Both the position numbers and the translations under genes were made by a program. A stretch of 28,198 nt of DNA, from assembly GCA_905250885.1 (NCBI GenBank), contig CAJNOQ010001829.1:1-28198 (forward strand). The letters are read 5' to 3'. Below the pieces are notes generated by a model. The model saw only the letters and a list, made by a program, of their open reading frames with translations. It was not told the origin of the DNA and searched no databases. Position 1 is the first letter of the stretch. Every line of letters begins with the position of its first letter. This DNA is from Didymodactylos carnosus (taxonomy: Eukaryota > Rotifera > Eurotatoria > Philodinida > Philodinidae). Below are positions 1 through 9,993 of this stretch, one piece after another.

Positions 1-1268
1 ATCATCGACTCCGTAATTGATCTTGATTCCGAATATGATATTTTCATTGCTCAGAAGTTGAGTTATGATGGAGAAAATTGAGAAATTATGGGCAGAATTC
101 TGACTTTTTCGGCTCTTATTTAGAAAAAATGAATTTTCTCAGCAACGAAACAAAATTTTAAAAGAAGCGGGTCGTACTTTTAAAGCTGAAGTTTCAGCGA
201 ATCTAATGGTATCTAAACGAGGGCTGTAGTCCTTGATACAAAAAACTAGATAGGTTTACAAAATTCGGTGTCACCATTTGAGAGTACTACTTTTAGACGG
301 CCTTGTTGGACAGTCTTTTAACTTTGAACTTTATCAAACCACGTTTTCTTATTCAGTTTTTGACGCGAAATAAGAAAAAAAATAATTTGAAACTTATATA
401 CTACTACGCAGCGCGAAAATTCTCGAAAAACGAATGTAAGCGATTTTCGAGTTTTTGTGCCGTATCGAGTTTTTTCGATTTTTCAGCATGAAAACAATTT
501 CTTGAAACTTTAAAAAATATATTTTCTTAATCAGCTCAACGAGTTCTATCGAACGATGTATAATAAGTTCAAAAAATTTTGCTCAACTTTTGCATTACGC
601 GCATCTTAGGCAAAATAAATCATGTTCTCTCGCGCATCGAGACCACAACGAGAGCAGCTAAGATATATATATTCGTGATCAGCGTAAAATTATCTACAAG
701 ATAGGCTAGGTCTTGTCTCTTTTCTAGGGAGATCACTCAAATATGTTCCCTCGTGAGTGTCAAGGATTCGGTATAGAGAGGCGATTCTATGAGTATTCGA
801 AGTTAGTGAACATTGCCGTTAAACATTTCTCGTTCCGGATCTTAGCTGGTAATTTGAGTAATTGCAAAATACAAATGAAGAAGTGAAATTTTTATTTTTA
901 AGAGAAAAAATATCTGAAATGTTGGTCTAAATCTACCTATTGTGCCATGTATATAGGATGTTTGTGCTGTATGAGAGAAAGAAAAGACCGTTGACTATTT
1001 TTTCCTCTCCACTTGTAGACTACACAAAATAACTCTTGGAGCTTTACATCAGCTCTTGTTTATTTTTTCACATAAAAAATATCTGTCATAGTTGGGTGGA
1101 AGAGGAAAATGGTATTTTTTTATACAGTAGTCCACGACATAACAGCTGTCTAGTTATTGTATGATACCATAACACAAAAAGGAGAAAAAAAGATTTATAA
1201 CTTACATAAAGTAATTTGTATGGTTGGAGGAAGGCCACCTATACTATTATTACGAAACCAAAAGTAAA
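1..1268. other. Intergenic, no recognised gene
   Basis: AT-rich sequence with no open frame that looks like a known protein. The first 81 bases are open in frame 1 up to a TGA and could be the tail of an exon from outside the window, but 26 codons are too few to judge. A short 8-bp stem (CTCGAAAA/TTTTCGAG) sits near 422-453. The 62-codon frame at 303-491 is low-complexity and lacks any supporting feature. Confidence 0.5.
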
Positions 1269-1883
1269 ATGAAACTCATTATTGTAGTTGAAATTATTTT
1301 GTTAACAATTTGTTCATTTAGTAAGTTACTATCAGATACATAATAAACCTTTCCTGCCCCAAAAACTAATTTTCAAGCGCTGCTCTAAGGATAAAGGTGC
1401 CTCTTTCAAAACAGAAACTAGTTGTTGTATAGAAAACTATATGGATAACGTATCATTCTAGTTGATGGGCATACCATGAAACGACTACGTCGTCAAAATT
1501 CTTTGCCCTATGGCGGTTGGTCTGATGCGCAAAGTAATCCAAGTGGAGCTATACCAGGTGCCTACTATGGGACAGGAAATAATCCGAATGAAGGTGGTTA
1601 TTCTAGCAACGATCGATATCAAGGCAATATAAATTATTCACCCTATGGTTCAATCCCAAATCTCAACTCATTGCCCTACAATGGAAACCCAAATCAGAAT
1701 ATGCAAGGTGGTCAAACTTATTATGGTTCCAACATTATGTTTAATAGTCATAATAGACCAAATAAATATCCACCTGGCAGTCAAGGATGGTATGCAACTG
1801 GTGGACACTATTATAACAATAGAAGTACATTGTTAACATTTAACTATATCTTAATGATATTCATTTTGATTTTCATCATTTAG
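1269..1883 (+). CDS. Secreted Gly/Asn/Tyr-rich protein, GPI-anchor-like tail
   Basis: Two exons, 1269-1320 and 1462-1883, separated by a 141-bp intron with a consensus donor (GTAAGT at 1321) and an acceptor (CTAG, AG at 1460-1461). Exon 1 ends one base into a codon and exon 2 supplies the other two, so the frame is kept and gives a 157-residue protein. Residues 1-17 are a classic signal peptide (MKLIIVVEIILLTICSF). A short basic stretch (KRLRRQ) follows, then about 110 residues rich in Gly, Asn, Tyr, Ser and Pro, with the phrase NSLPY occurring twice. The last ~20 residues are almost all hydrophobic (LTFNYILMIFILIFII) after a small polar stretch, as in GPI-anchored proteins; a C-terminal membrane segment is the alternative. 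No family is recognised. It is probably an extracellular or surface protein. Without exon 1 the frame looks like a 135-residue cytosolic protein, so the splice decides the interpretation. Confidence 0.66.
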
Positions 1884-2184
1884 ATTTTTCCTTCTATTCG
1901 ACTGGTTTTTTTATCGCTTTATTTGATAATCATCAGTTCAGTGATCCCTATTTTGGATGGACAGCTGAGCGACTGTAATCTGGGATCTCTGATCCAATCA
2001 ATGACGTAAGCACGATTTTTCAACTGCTGGTGGTGTTCTGTAGAGGCGAAAAAACTCGGTGGACCAGACACTTTCTGTCTGGGCAGGAACTTTTTCGACT
2101 GTTGTCAGTTCTGATACCGTCATTTTCCGCGCTGCTCGTTATCGTGGCAATTTAAGATTTTTCAACGTTATTTTTGATGAAAAG
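1884..2184. other. Intergenic, small hairpin
   Basis: No gene seen. A 7-bp perfect stem (CCAGACA/TGTCTGG, near 2064-2082) lies here. The end of this stretch may belong to the flank of foldback element A, because weak inverted similarity continues outward from its arms. Confidence 0.4.
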
Positions 2185-2594
2185 ATTGAAAAATACTGAT
2201 CTTCTGAGCTGCAGGAAAAAAACAGTGAAATTTTCAAAGAAAAGCAAAGTTTTCATGTCTCATCGCTTTTCGACATTCCAAAACCATTTTTTTCTTAGTT
2301 TCTACCGAAAACTGAGTCTGGAAAGCTAATTTTGGAAATTTCAGAAGCTAAATTGGACCCACAATCTGCGAAACACCGGCAGCGCATTTACCATTCTGCT
2401 CGTGATTCACCGACTGAGAGTCCAATTTAGCTTCTAAAATGTCCAAAATTAGCTTTCCAGACTCAGTTTTCGATGGAAACTAAGAAAAAAAGGGTTTTAA
2501 AAATTTCGAAAAGCGATCAAACTTGAAAATTTTGCTTTTCTTTGAAATTTCACCGTTTTTCCTGCAGCTCAGAAAATCAGTGTTTTTCAATTTA
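2185..2594. mobile_element. Foldback/MITE-like element A
   Basis: Two long inverted arms, about 2185-2357 and 2421-2594, are separated by ~63 bp. Read on opposite strands, both arms run through the same blocks: ACTGATCTTCTGAGCTGCAGG / ACTGATTTTCTGAGCTGCAGG, then TTTTTTTCTTAGTTTC, then ACTGAGTCTGGAAAGCTAA, then GAAGCTAAATTGGAC. The arms are clearly homologous with scattered substitutions, so the copy is old. There is no coding capacity. This is the architecture of a non-autonomous DNA transposon or foldback element; no target-site duplication could be fixed. Confidence 0.75.
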
Positions 2595-2783
2595 TTGTTT
2601 TTTATTGACACAAGAATGATAATTCGCATTCGCAGTGAGTTGAAAATCTCCTCACTTCGCTGCCAATCGAAAATTAAGCTAACACTGTATTATTTATTTA
2701 TAAGATTTGGGATTGTGTGAATTGAAAATTGAACTCATATTCGTTTAATGATATAGTACTACTGGAGATTAAGGATCGCACCC

Positions 2784-3251
2784 TTGTCATTTCTTCGGAA
2801 ATTTTCATCACCTGTTTTAACGTTAAATGTTAAAGACTTGTCATTGCGAAAGTTCTATCACAAGTGCTCGCAGACTGTTTCATTTCTAGGGGAAATTCTT
2901 TCTGAAAATCGATTTTCAAAAACAACGCCAAAATTTTCGCCGGTGTTTTACCTGTTTCTCACCGCTTTGAATTATTCCTATCTGCCAGTTTATCAGTGTG
3001 TGAGCCCCGTTCGACTACACTTTCCAAACGGCTGGACCGCATCGGCTTACGTTTCTCGACCGGTTCCAGCTACAGTCCGACCCCTATCCTCGCAATGCTC
3101 GTTGATGGGCTATGATCAAACTCTTCTCAAAAATGTCCAAGAGTGGTACATTCTCCACTACCGCTATCTCGATTCTGTGGTAAAAGTTCTAAAACTCCCA
3201 CAGTCAGAACACTACTATGCTAATGGAATAGGTGAGAAGGTGTCACGTTGA
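2784..3251 (+). other. Unassigned open frame, 155 codons, no ATG at start
   Basis: An uninterrupted frame opens at a TTG codon. Its second half (from about 2960) is less AT-rich than the surroundings and has a mixed, protein-like composition (for example FPNGWTASAYVSRPV). No domain is recognised. It could be an internal exon, a relic of a captured gene or chance. No convincing splice acceptor or partner exon was found. Low confidence as a gene. Confidence 0.2.
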
Positions 3252-3448
3252 TCCGGTGTCAATAGAAGTAAGAAACTAAGAGAAAAGCCGATACTAAAAG
3301 TGGCCAAATATCCACCATATTTTGGAAGCATATTGATTTTTTCTACGAACTGTCAGTTGCAATATGAATAACAAAAAACTGCATCTTCAGAAAGTCATTT
3401 TCCACCAAGTTTTTATAATGCTGTCCCACTAAACAAGCAATAAACTAA

Positions 3449-3748
3449 TTACAAAGTCTGGTATATTCTGGTTACTTCTGATAACTCCTGTTGACAGATC
3501 AAGACATGCGGATGTGTGCTTGGTAAAGTTTTCTGTATGATTGCTACACACATTTCGAAGTACTTCTTTGCTTCTCTGTAGAGCTTTTGATTTTTATAAA
3601 GGAATCCCATGTTGTTATATGTCGTAGCAACAGACGGGTGATTGGGGCCCAGTGTTTTCAACTTCAGTTCCAGTGTCTTTTCATAATAATCCAAAGCCTT
3701 TGAATAGTCACCCATAGCATCATATAGCCGAATAACCGAAAAAAGACC
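3449..3748 (-). pseudogene. TPR fragment, kinesin-light-chain type
   Basis: The minus-strand frame encodes about two and a half tetratricopeptide repeats of the kinesin-light-chain/NPHP3-like kind: GDYSKALDYYEKTLELKLK, then LGPNHPSVATTYNNMGFLY, then a third helix pair with YREAKKYFEM and STHPHV, ending at a stop. Reading upstream, the repeat register continues through VIRLYDAM to an in-frame stop at 3749-3751, so the N-terminal part is missing. Family members normally carry five or more 42-residue repeats with other domains. No splice acceptor fitting an upstream exon was seen. It looks like the 3' end of a truncated gene copy. Such TPR proteins are protein-protein interaction scaffolds; function of this fragment is doubtful. 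Confidence 0.7.
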
Positions 3749-3751
3749 TTA

Positions 3752-4087
3752 TGCGTTCATGAAGTCATGACTGAAAGGGTGATTAATCTTCCACCACCAT
3801 GAGACTTCTGAGCATTGTGTGATAGCGATATTTGTCTTATTTTCTATTTCCACATCTATAGTGACGTAAACTGTCAATTATCGGTTTCTCTGTGCCTGAT
3901 ACCCAATACGGACCGCACTCTTCGTACACAAGCCACTCCAACATGTTCCATCTCTGAGAATGCTTTTAGAAGTCAAAATTGGCCATTTTGCGATCCTTCG
4001 GAGTGAAATAAAACATAAACAGTCGGTTTATGGGTGTTATTGTGTTACATGTGCAAGTTGTGTGATTCCCTAAACGCTTGGATAGGT
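3752..4087. other. Spacer between TPR fragment and element B
   Basis: No gene recognised. The 63-codon open frame at 3815-4006 has no family resemblance. Confidence 0.4.
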
Positions 4088-5292
4088 GGAAAACGGATAT
4101 GTTTCTTTAGAAATGGAACTGCATAGCTCATTTTGTTGCATTATTTTTAGTCAGGCGCAATGAATAGATATATATCTTTTAACTTGGAGATCGAGACACC
4201 CTGATGTCTCACAATTTCAGTAATAGTTTACTGTCTGCTTCGATGGCTCTGTGTTCATCTAAAATTTTCTGATGAAGTGGCAATCTCCATGCTATTAGGA
4301 TCTTTACACATGCTACGTTTTATGCTCACGCTTTAATTTGAATCACAATGATGCAAAGCGTGCGTTTTGCATTTGTAAGAAAAGATAAGTTGCATTTTTA
4401 AGGTCAAAAAGGTATTTTCATTCTTTGACTGCTGTTCGTGAAAGCGACAAACTTAACTAGCCTTGATGAATACATTTCTAATAACGAGTGAATTAGCTTA
4501 GAAAAACGCATGAGAACGAGAAATTTAATATGTGGCCACGTACTGAAAATAATTATCTTTACATTTACGTATCACTCTGTTGATGTTCAGTAACAGAAGA
4601 CTTTATATCATTAAGCTGTCTTGTTTTATTTATTTCTTGTCCTTTCTGCTTCTTTGAAGGCCTTTGAATCTGGATGTTTTATTTCACGCATATTTGTAAC
4701 GTGCACAGAGTGGTCTAATGAGAGACTTCTCGAGCTGACCATTAGCAGCTGACCCTTTCGGCTCCTTACATGAGTATATTTTGGGACAGCGGTCTGTCGT
4801 CATCCCATATTGTAGAGGTTAGCCCATTCTTAATTTCTAGACAATAGGAAAACCTCGGTGGCACTCACTCTTCTACATATCAGTTTTGCTTTGAGTAGGC
4901 CTGTTGACTTTGGACGTCAACGTCTACTCGCCAGCTGTGAAAAAAAACGTGTAAGAGTACCCAAAGAGAGTCTTCTGAAAACGTACTGCTGCCATCGTGT
5001 CAGCTCTTTCCGCAACTATGTGATCAGTTCTTGTAGAGCAGTGCAAAAGGTCGAAAATACAGTTGAACTTGATTGTGTTGATAATAAAACTCAGAGACTC
5101 TTAGAAGGAATTTAATAGAAAACCTATAATAAACCATCCTATGAGAAAATTTTTTTAAGTGCTTGTGAGACATCAGGGTGCCTTGATCCTCAATTTTAAA
5201 AGATACATATCTATTCATGATATCTAACTAAAAATAATGGAACAAAAATGAGCTATGCAGTTCTATTTCTAACGACACACATCCGTTTTCGT
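4088..5292. mobile_element. 1.2-kb inverted-repeat element B
   Basis: Inverted arms of about 125-130 bp lie at 4088-4214 and 5163-5292. Shared blocks read from outside in: AAAACGGAT, then TTAGAAATGGAACTGCATAGCTC (one substitution between arms), then ATTATTTTTAGT, then TGAATAGATA, then CACCCTGATGTCTCACAA. Arms differ by substitutions and small indels. The ~950-bp interior holds no recognisable transposase; the 85-codon frame at 4858-5115 starts with GTG and matches nothing known. It is best read as a non-autonomous DNA transposon with long terminal inverted repeats. Confidence 0.72.
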
Positions 5293-5557
5293 GAATAATA
5301 TTTTTTACAAAACGGTGAAGCCGTTTCTCAAATAAGTCTTTTTTTTAAATTCTTTATACTTTTTTCTTAGATGATCATAAAAATGCAGAATGAAAACTAG
5401 AGAAATGAAATCGTTTTACGGGTAATTAACAGAAACAGAAGAATCTACATAGTTTTAAATAGAGAAGGTGAAGAGCTGCAAAATACTAAAGCCGTTTTTC
5501 AAAGAAATACTTTTCCGAAATTTTATTAAGACTTTATTCCAAGGGGGGAAAAGCAAC
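5293..5557. other. AT-rich spacer
   Basis: No gene or structured element seen between element B and the minisatellite. Confidence 0.4.
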
Positions 5558-5735
5558 ACTACACTACACTGCAAGAGATTGGCCACTACACCTCACTACA
5601 CATCCACTACACCTCACTACACATCCACTACACCCCACCACACATCCACTACACATCACTACACATCTACATCGCATTACAGCTCACTACACCCGCTACA
5701 CATCCAGTACACCCCATCACACATCCACTACACTC
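5558..5735 (+). repeat. Minisatellite of CACTACA(C/T) motif
   Basis: Degenerate tandem repeat built from ACTACAC/ACACATC words, with a longer unit of ~21 bp (CCACTACACCTCACTACACAT) repeated near-perfectly at its 5' half and decaying toward 5735. In one frame it would encode TTPHYTS repeats, but this is a by-product of the repeat rather than evidence of a gene. Confidence 0.8.
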
Positions 5736-6822
5736 ATCATGATTCATATTGGATTTTTCAAACTTTTATATTTTTCTGTTACATGAAATAATGAACGACA
5801 GCTCAACTCATATCAGTTTGAACAGAAAACTCTTCTCTACAATCTGTCATATTCAAATCTACAACAGAAGATTACAGGAATAAAAGTATTTTTTCGAAAG
5901 TACTCTAACAGACAATCGTTACATTCTTAAGTACATCTAAGAACTTTGGCTTCACAGCTACCCATGAAAACATTTTGAGACATCATTCTATGTGTTATTT
6001 AATAGGGCTCGTGAAGTACTTTCGAAAGATACAGAACATGCACAGTCATATTTTTGTTAGAACTATCTACGACTCAAAATCCTCATTTTGTATATTCTCA
6101 AAAGCCAGTTTTTCATGTTTTACGTTCCTATAACTCAGCTCTGCAAAAACATGGTGATGATTCTCTTCACAAAAAAGAGTAGGACAATTGGCGTATGGTA
6201 GATCGAGATAATATCGAATATCGTTAGTTAATTAAAAAATCCTTATCTATTTCGTCATTTAAACGCAATCTCTACGGTACGATTAGATTGGTGTCATTAA
6301 TCGTATTTCTAAATGGTCTACCAAAGAACAGCAAAAATGATTTTGATCCAGGAGGTGATAGAATAAATGAGGAATGAATACTAATAATGAATAGTACAGC
6401 CGAGAAAATTACTTTTTTTCTAGTGGATGTAGGCCTAGGCATAAAAACCAGTCTTTTTATTCTCTTCAAGAGAATTCTTTTTGGTAATCGGTAATAATTT
6501 GAATAAGAAGATTATTGCGATAACAGCAGCTTTAAACATGATACATTTATTTCAATAGTAATGTCAACGTTTAGCTGTTTCAAACAGCATTTTCAAGACA
6601 TAGTATGAAAATGAGTCTGCAAAGACTTCTTTATACAATAAACTGCAGCAGCATATTTTCAACCGAAATATTTCAGTGATAAGGCTGTAAACATAGCTTC
6701 TATTAATAATCCATAGTGTACTATATGTACAGTGAGGATCCTTGTCAAACAGACACGATCGCAGGGCGGCTTCAGCCGATTCCTGGACCACCACGATCTA
6801 TAGAAGGCGGTTCTTTTCTCGA
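5736..6822. other. Intergenic with one short inverted repeat
   Basis: No gene recognised. TTTCGAAAGTACT near 5892 recurs inverted as AGTACTTTCGAAA near 6015, about 120 bp apart, possibly the ends of a tiny MITE. The minus-strand frames at 6272-6469 and 6564-6794 have no family resemblance. Confidence 0.4.
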
Positions 6823-6912
6823 AAAGATCGTATACTAAAGGATCATCAGTATCACATAGTCTATTTGGCTAAATGTTCTGATTGCGATGCTGCATGCGTT
6901 GGTAAGACATGA
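6823..6912 (+). pseudogene. Orphan GIY-YIG-like fragment (Penelope-type)
   Basis: One frame reads KDRILKDHQYHIVYLAKCSD and continues CDAACVGKT before a TGA at 6910-6912. The pattern 'V-Y-x-x-x-C-x-x-C-x-x-x-x-V-G-x-T' matches the start of the GIY-YIG endonuclease domain found at the C-terminus of Penelope-like retroelements, where Cys residues precede a Y-(I/V)-G-(E/K)-T core. Here the tyrosine of the second motif is replaced by cysteine and nothing recognisable follows. It is a very small relic; the call depends on about 20 residues. Confidence 0.4.
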
Positions 6913-8035
6913 TATGCGTTTTTGCCTTCGGGTGGTCGTTATATGCACAGTATCAAACAGCGGTATCGAAGCTTTATTATAGGAAGAACATTTACACTGT
7001 AAGGTTGAACATTATTTATGGAAAATGCGCGGCGAATTTTAAAGAGTATCTATGGGAATTCCTCGAAGATTTTCCAGTTGATACAAAATCAAATTTTCAA
7101 CAATCTGGAAGATCGTCCTTGAATTTCCATAAATAATTCCCAAGAAAGTAGAAATTCTTTGGCGGGTCTGCACCGAGTGGTGGCGCGACCTGATTGTATT
7201 GGGGTTGACCTCGCTCATGCTTTGAGAAATTTCTGGTGGACGTCTCCGATTTTGAAATGAATGATATATCATTCATTAATATGTGTATTTTCCAGGATTA
7301 TTCACTTAGTTTTAACAATGATCATGTATCTGATGTATCGGGCGGCCCAGAATAAATGGGCCTCCTCGTATTTTGCTTATAATTTCTTTTCTTTTCAATT
7401 CTTAGACTTGATTGTTTTTCCAAAAGATGCACCATCAAATTCTCTACAGGACTTGATCAAACTTGTTTCTATGAAACGTTAAGGAGAAAAATGAAACGAA
7501 GAATACTCAACATGATGAGAAGGACCACCTTTCTAAGCTATTTTGTTTTACAAATTTTGGAATATTTTAACGAGTTATAAAGACAATGAAACAAAAGTGA
7601 AGATATTTTTGAGTACTTTGAAGTGCGCTCTTTCTCTTTATGTACTTCACAGTTTGTTCAAATCTAAGTGAGTACTGAAAAATCTTACATTCCAAACTTC
7701 ACCTCAAGGTGACCAAAATCTGCTGTCGCTCGACAGGTGAATTTATGAAGGAAGCTTTAAAGTAACGTTTGTCGTTGAATCTGGCACAGGTGTCATTTCT
7801 CATCAAAATAAAAAAAGATCGCGTTAAAGAGGTGCTCTTTTGACCTCATTATGCAGCATTTTCCAGGAGCTTCGAATCTGCACATTCAAATACATAGATT
7901 TTGCAAAGCCTCAAAGAGGAGAAAGTCGATGGAAGTCTCAAAGATTGATTTTGCATTGTGCACCTAATACTGATTGGTGGCGCTTTCCAAGGGCTACAAA
8001 ATGCTTATATTCTCTTCTTTTTATCATCCAACTCA
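6913..8035. other. Intergenic with a short hairpin
   Basis: No gene recognised. 7051-7080 and 7098-7131 form an imperfect inverted repeat (TATGGGAATTCCTCGAAGAT against the reverse of ATCGTCCTTGAATTTCCATA). A short CTGTCG/CGACAG hairpin lies near 7722-7735. Open frames here are short and featureless. Confidence 0.4.
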
Positions 8036-8633
8036 GGAGGGAACCTCCCTAGATGCCCACTTTTGATTCAAATGCTTTGTACATGGATCGATAGACCTCA
8101 GTGAGGTAGTAAACACCCTAAACGGATTCGGACCCATGACTCTTGAAGACCCGGTTCTCTGGAAAACCAGTTTTCAGAAACTCCAAAAAAAATAACCAAA
8201 ACCTTTTCTCAATGAGGCATGATTGTGGCCTGTAAATTTCTGATTAAAATGAGACGTCTCCCAGCTCTTCACGACCTTCCTTTGCAAAGTTATATAATTT
8301 CCACAAAAGCCCCAAATATTCAATGTCAGCTCAAAGCTACAGAAATAAAAAGAAATTAGTTTAGGGCTTTTCTTGTAAATTCTATAACGGTCGCATAGAG
8401 CTGGAAGACGTCTCATTTTAATCAGAAATTTGCAGGCCACAATCATGCCTCATTGAGATACGGTTTGGGTTATTTTTTGGGGAGTTTTTGAAAAACTCGT
8501 TTTTCAGAGAACCGCGTCTTCAGGAGTCATGGGCTCGAACCCTTTTAGAGTATTCACTAACACATTGAAGTCTATCGATCTATGTACAAAGCATTTGAAT
8601 CGGAAGTGGGCATCTAGGAGGTTCTCTAGTCAA
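8036..8633. mobile_element. Near-complete palindromic element C
   Basis: Left arm ~8036-8315 and right arm ~8362-8633 are inverted copies with only ~45 bp between them. Long shared blocks include CTAGATGCCCAC, TTCAAATGCTTTGTACAT, GATCGATAGAC, CTCAATGAGGCATGATTGTG and TTTCTGATTAAAATGAGACG. Divergence is greater toward the centre. No coding capacity is seen. Both arms contain a GGxTTCGxRCCC-like word, which resembles a tRNA B box, though no full tRNA can be folded around it. It is a foldback/MITE-type element whose RNA would form a ~270-bp hairpin. Confidence 0.8.
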
Positions 8634-9993
8634 TGAAAGTGGCGAAACAAAATGTTCTTTCGGCTTAGAAAGTTGGTCCTTCTTCAAATATTTGCTCCAT
8701 GGCAAAATCTCGATGATGCTGTAGCAATCGATTATATTTATGAGTACATAATTAATGATACTAGGATGAATTAAAATACTGCCCAAATTGTTTCTTATTA
8801 GTATTTTTGCAACTAAGGAATTCGAGCATATATTTATATCTATGAATGTGTTAGATGAAGAGGAATTTAGCAATTTATTTCATATTATATGAAATAGTCC
8901 TCAAACGTTCAAAACTACAACTTTATTTCCTTTATCAAAAAGGAATTACTGTTATTGGTTCATCTGCTTTAAGCGTTTTAATAGTTTTCAACTGATTCTT
9001 CGATAGATTTTCCCGGTTTACTTTAATATGTTTTTCAAGATTATGCTCAAGAGCGAATATTCTACTTATAGGAGATCTAGAAAGAGATTTTATAGCGCTA
9101 TAAGGTTTTCTGGAAAATCCATTAACAAAAATATGCTTTTCGATCTTCTAATTACATTTAGCGGACAAAATTAACCATATCCTGAAGTTTTGAACTCGTT
9201 CTGATGTTTTCTGAGTGACTAGTGAATTTTTTAATATTATATGAAAACAGCCAAGAAACCCTAATTCTTGCAAAACTCGCTTTTCGGTAGATTTTTCAGA
9301 CTTTTTCTCCAAACAAATATTGCCACGAGACTGCGCATGATTGATCACCTAAAATCTATCGGCTTTGAGAGAGCACGCACAATCGGTCCGTAAAAACTTG
9401 CTGCAGCGTGCTTCTCAGACATTCTTCATAACATCAGCAAAAACCTAAACTTTTTGGAAATCTATAGCTTTCGAGAGATGAGATTTATTACAAAATTAAT
9501 TCCTGCAATTTGCACATTGAAGAAGTGATAGAACTTTTTAATGATCAGTCTTCAATTAAACTGGCTTATATTACATTAGTTTAGTTTAATCTATATTTAT
9601 TAGTTAGCTAAATATTACATTACTCCAAACTTTTCTATTGACAACATGTTCTATGTATGTGAGCGAGATCTATTTATTCTACGCAAGAGATTTTTAACTA
9701 CATCTCTCTTTTTATCACTCTACTCCAGTAATCAATCATACATTTCACTGAATATTCAATCTTTTTTTCCACAATACCAGTCTATTTGTGATTGAGTCCA
9801 CAGAATACTCAGCTGCCATCTTGTCCATGTGTTGTAGTTGTAAATTATTTTGTCTGATAGTTCGTTCACATTTATAATTACAAATATCACCTTCATTATC
9901 AGGTAAACTATTTAACTACTATTGTAAGCCAGAATTTTGTCAAATTTCTCTTCTATAATTTTTTAACCTTGTTTTTGCAGTTATGTCAGATCG
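8634..9993. other. Intergenic upstream of the quinone oxidoreductase
   Basis: AT-rich; no gene recognised. It should hold the promoter and any 5' untranslated exon of the downstream gene, but no clear core promoter element can be singled out. Confidence 0.4.
9971..9980 (+). promoter_or_regulatory. Splice acceptor just upstream of the CRYZ start codon
   Basis: GTTTTTGCAG ends 13 bases before the first ATG at 9994. It is a good polypyrimidine-AG acceptor where no coding exon precedes. It either ends an intron in the 5' untranslated region or receives a trans-spliced leader, which bdelloid rotifers are known to use. The sequence alone cannot tell these apart. Confidence 0.45.

Noticed and set aside
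4858-5115. 85-codon open frame inside element B as a transposase remnant
   Set aside because: It starts at GTG, shows no DDE-like spacing or other motif, and a minus-strand frame of similar length overlaps it.
5558-5735. CRISPR-like array
   Set aside because: There are no constant repeats with unique spacers; units are continuous and degenerate, and the genome is eukaryotic.
8174-8446. Minus-strand 90-codon frame as a gene
   Set aside because: It runs through both arms of palindromic element C; its length is a by-product of the inverted repeat.
8515-8560. tRNA gene suggested by the GGGTTCGAGCCC word
   Set aside because: No acceptor stem, D arm or anticodon arm can be placed around it.
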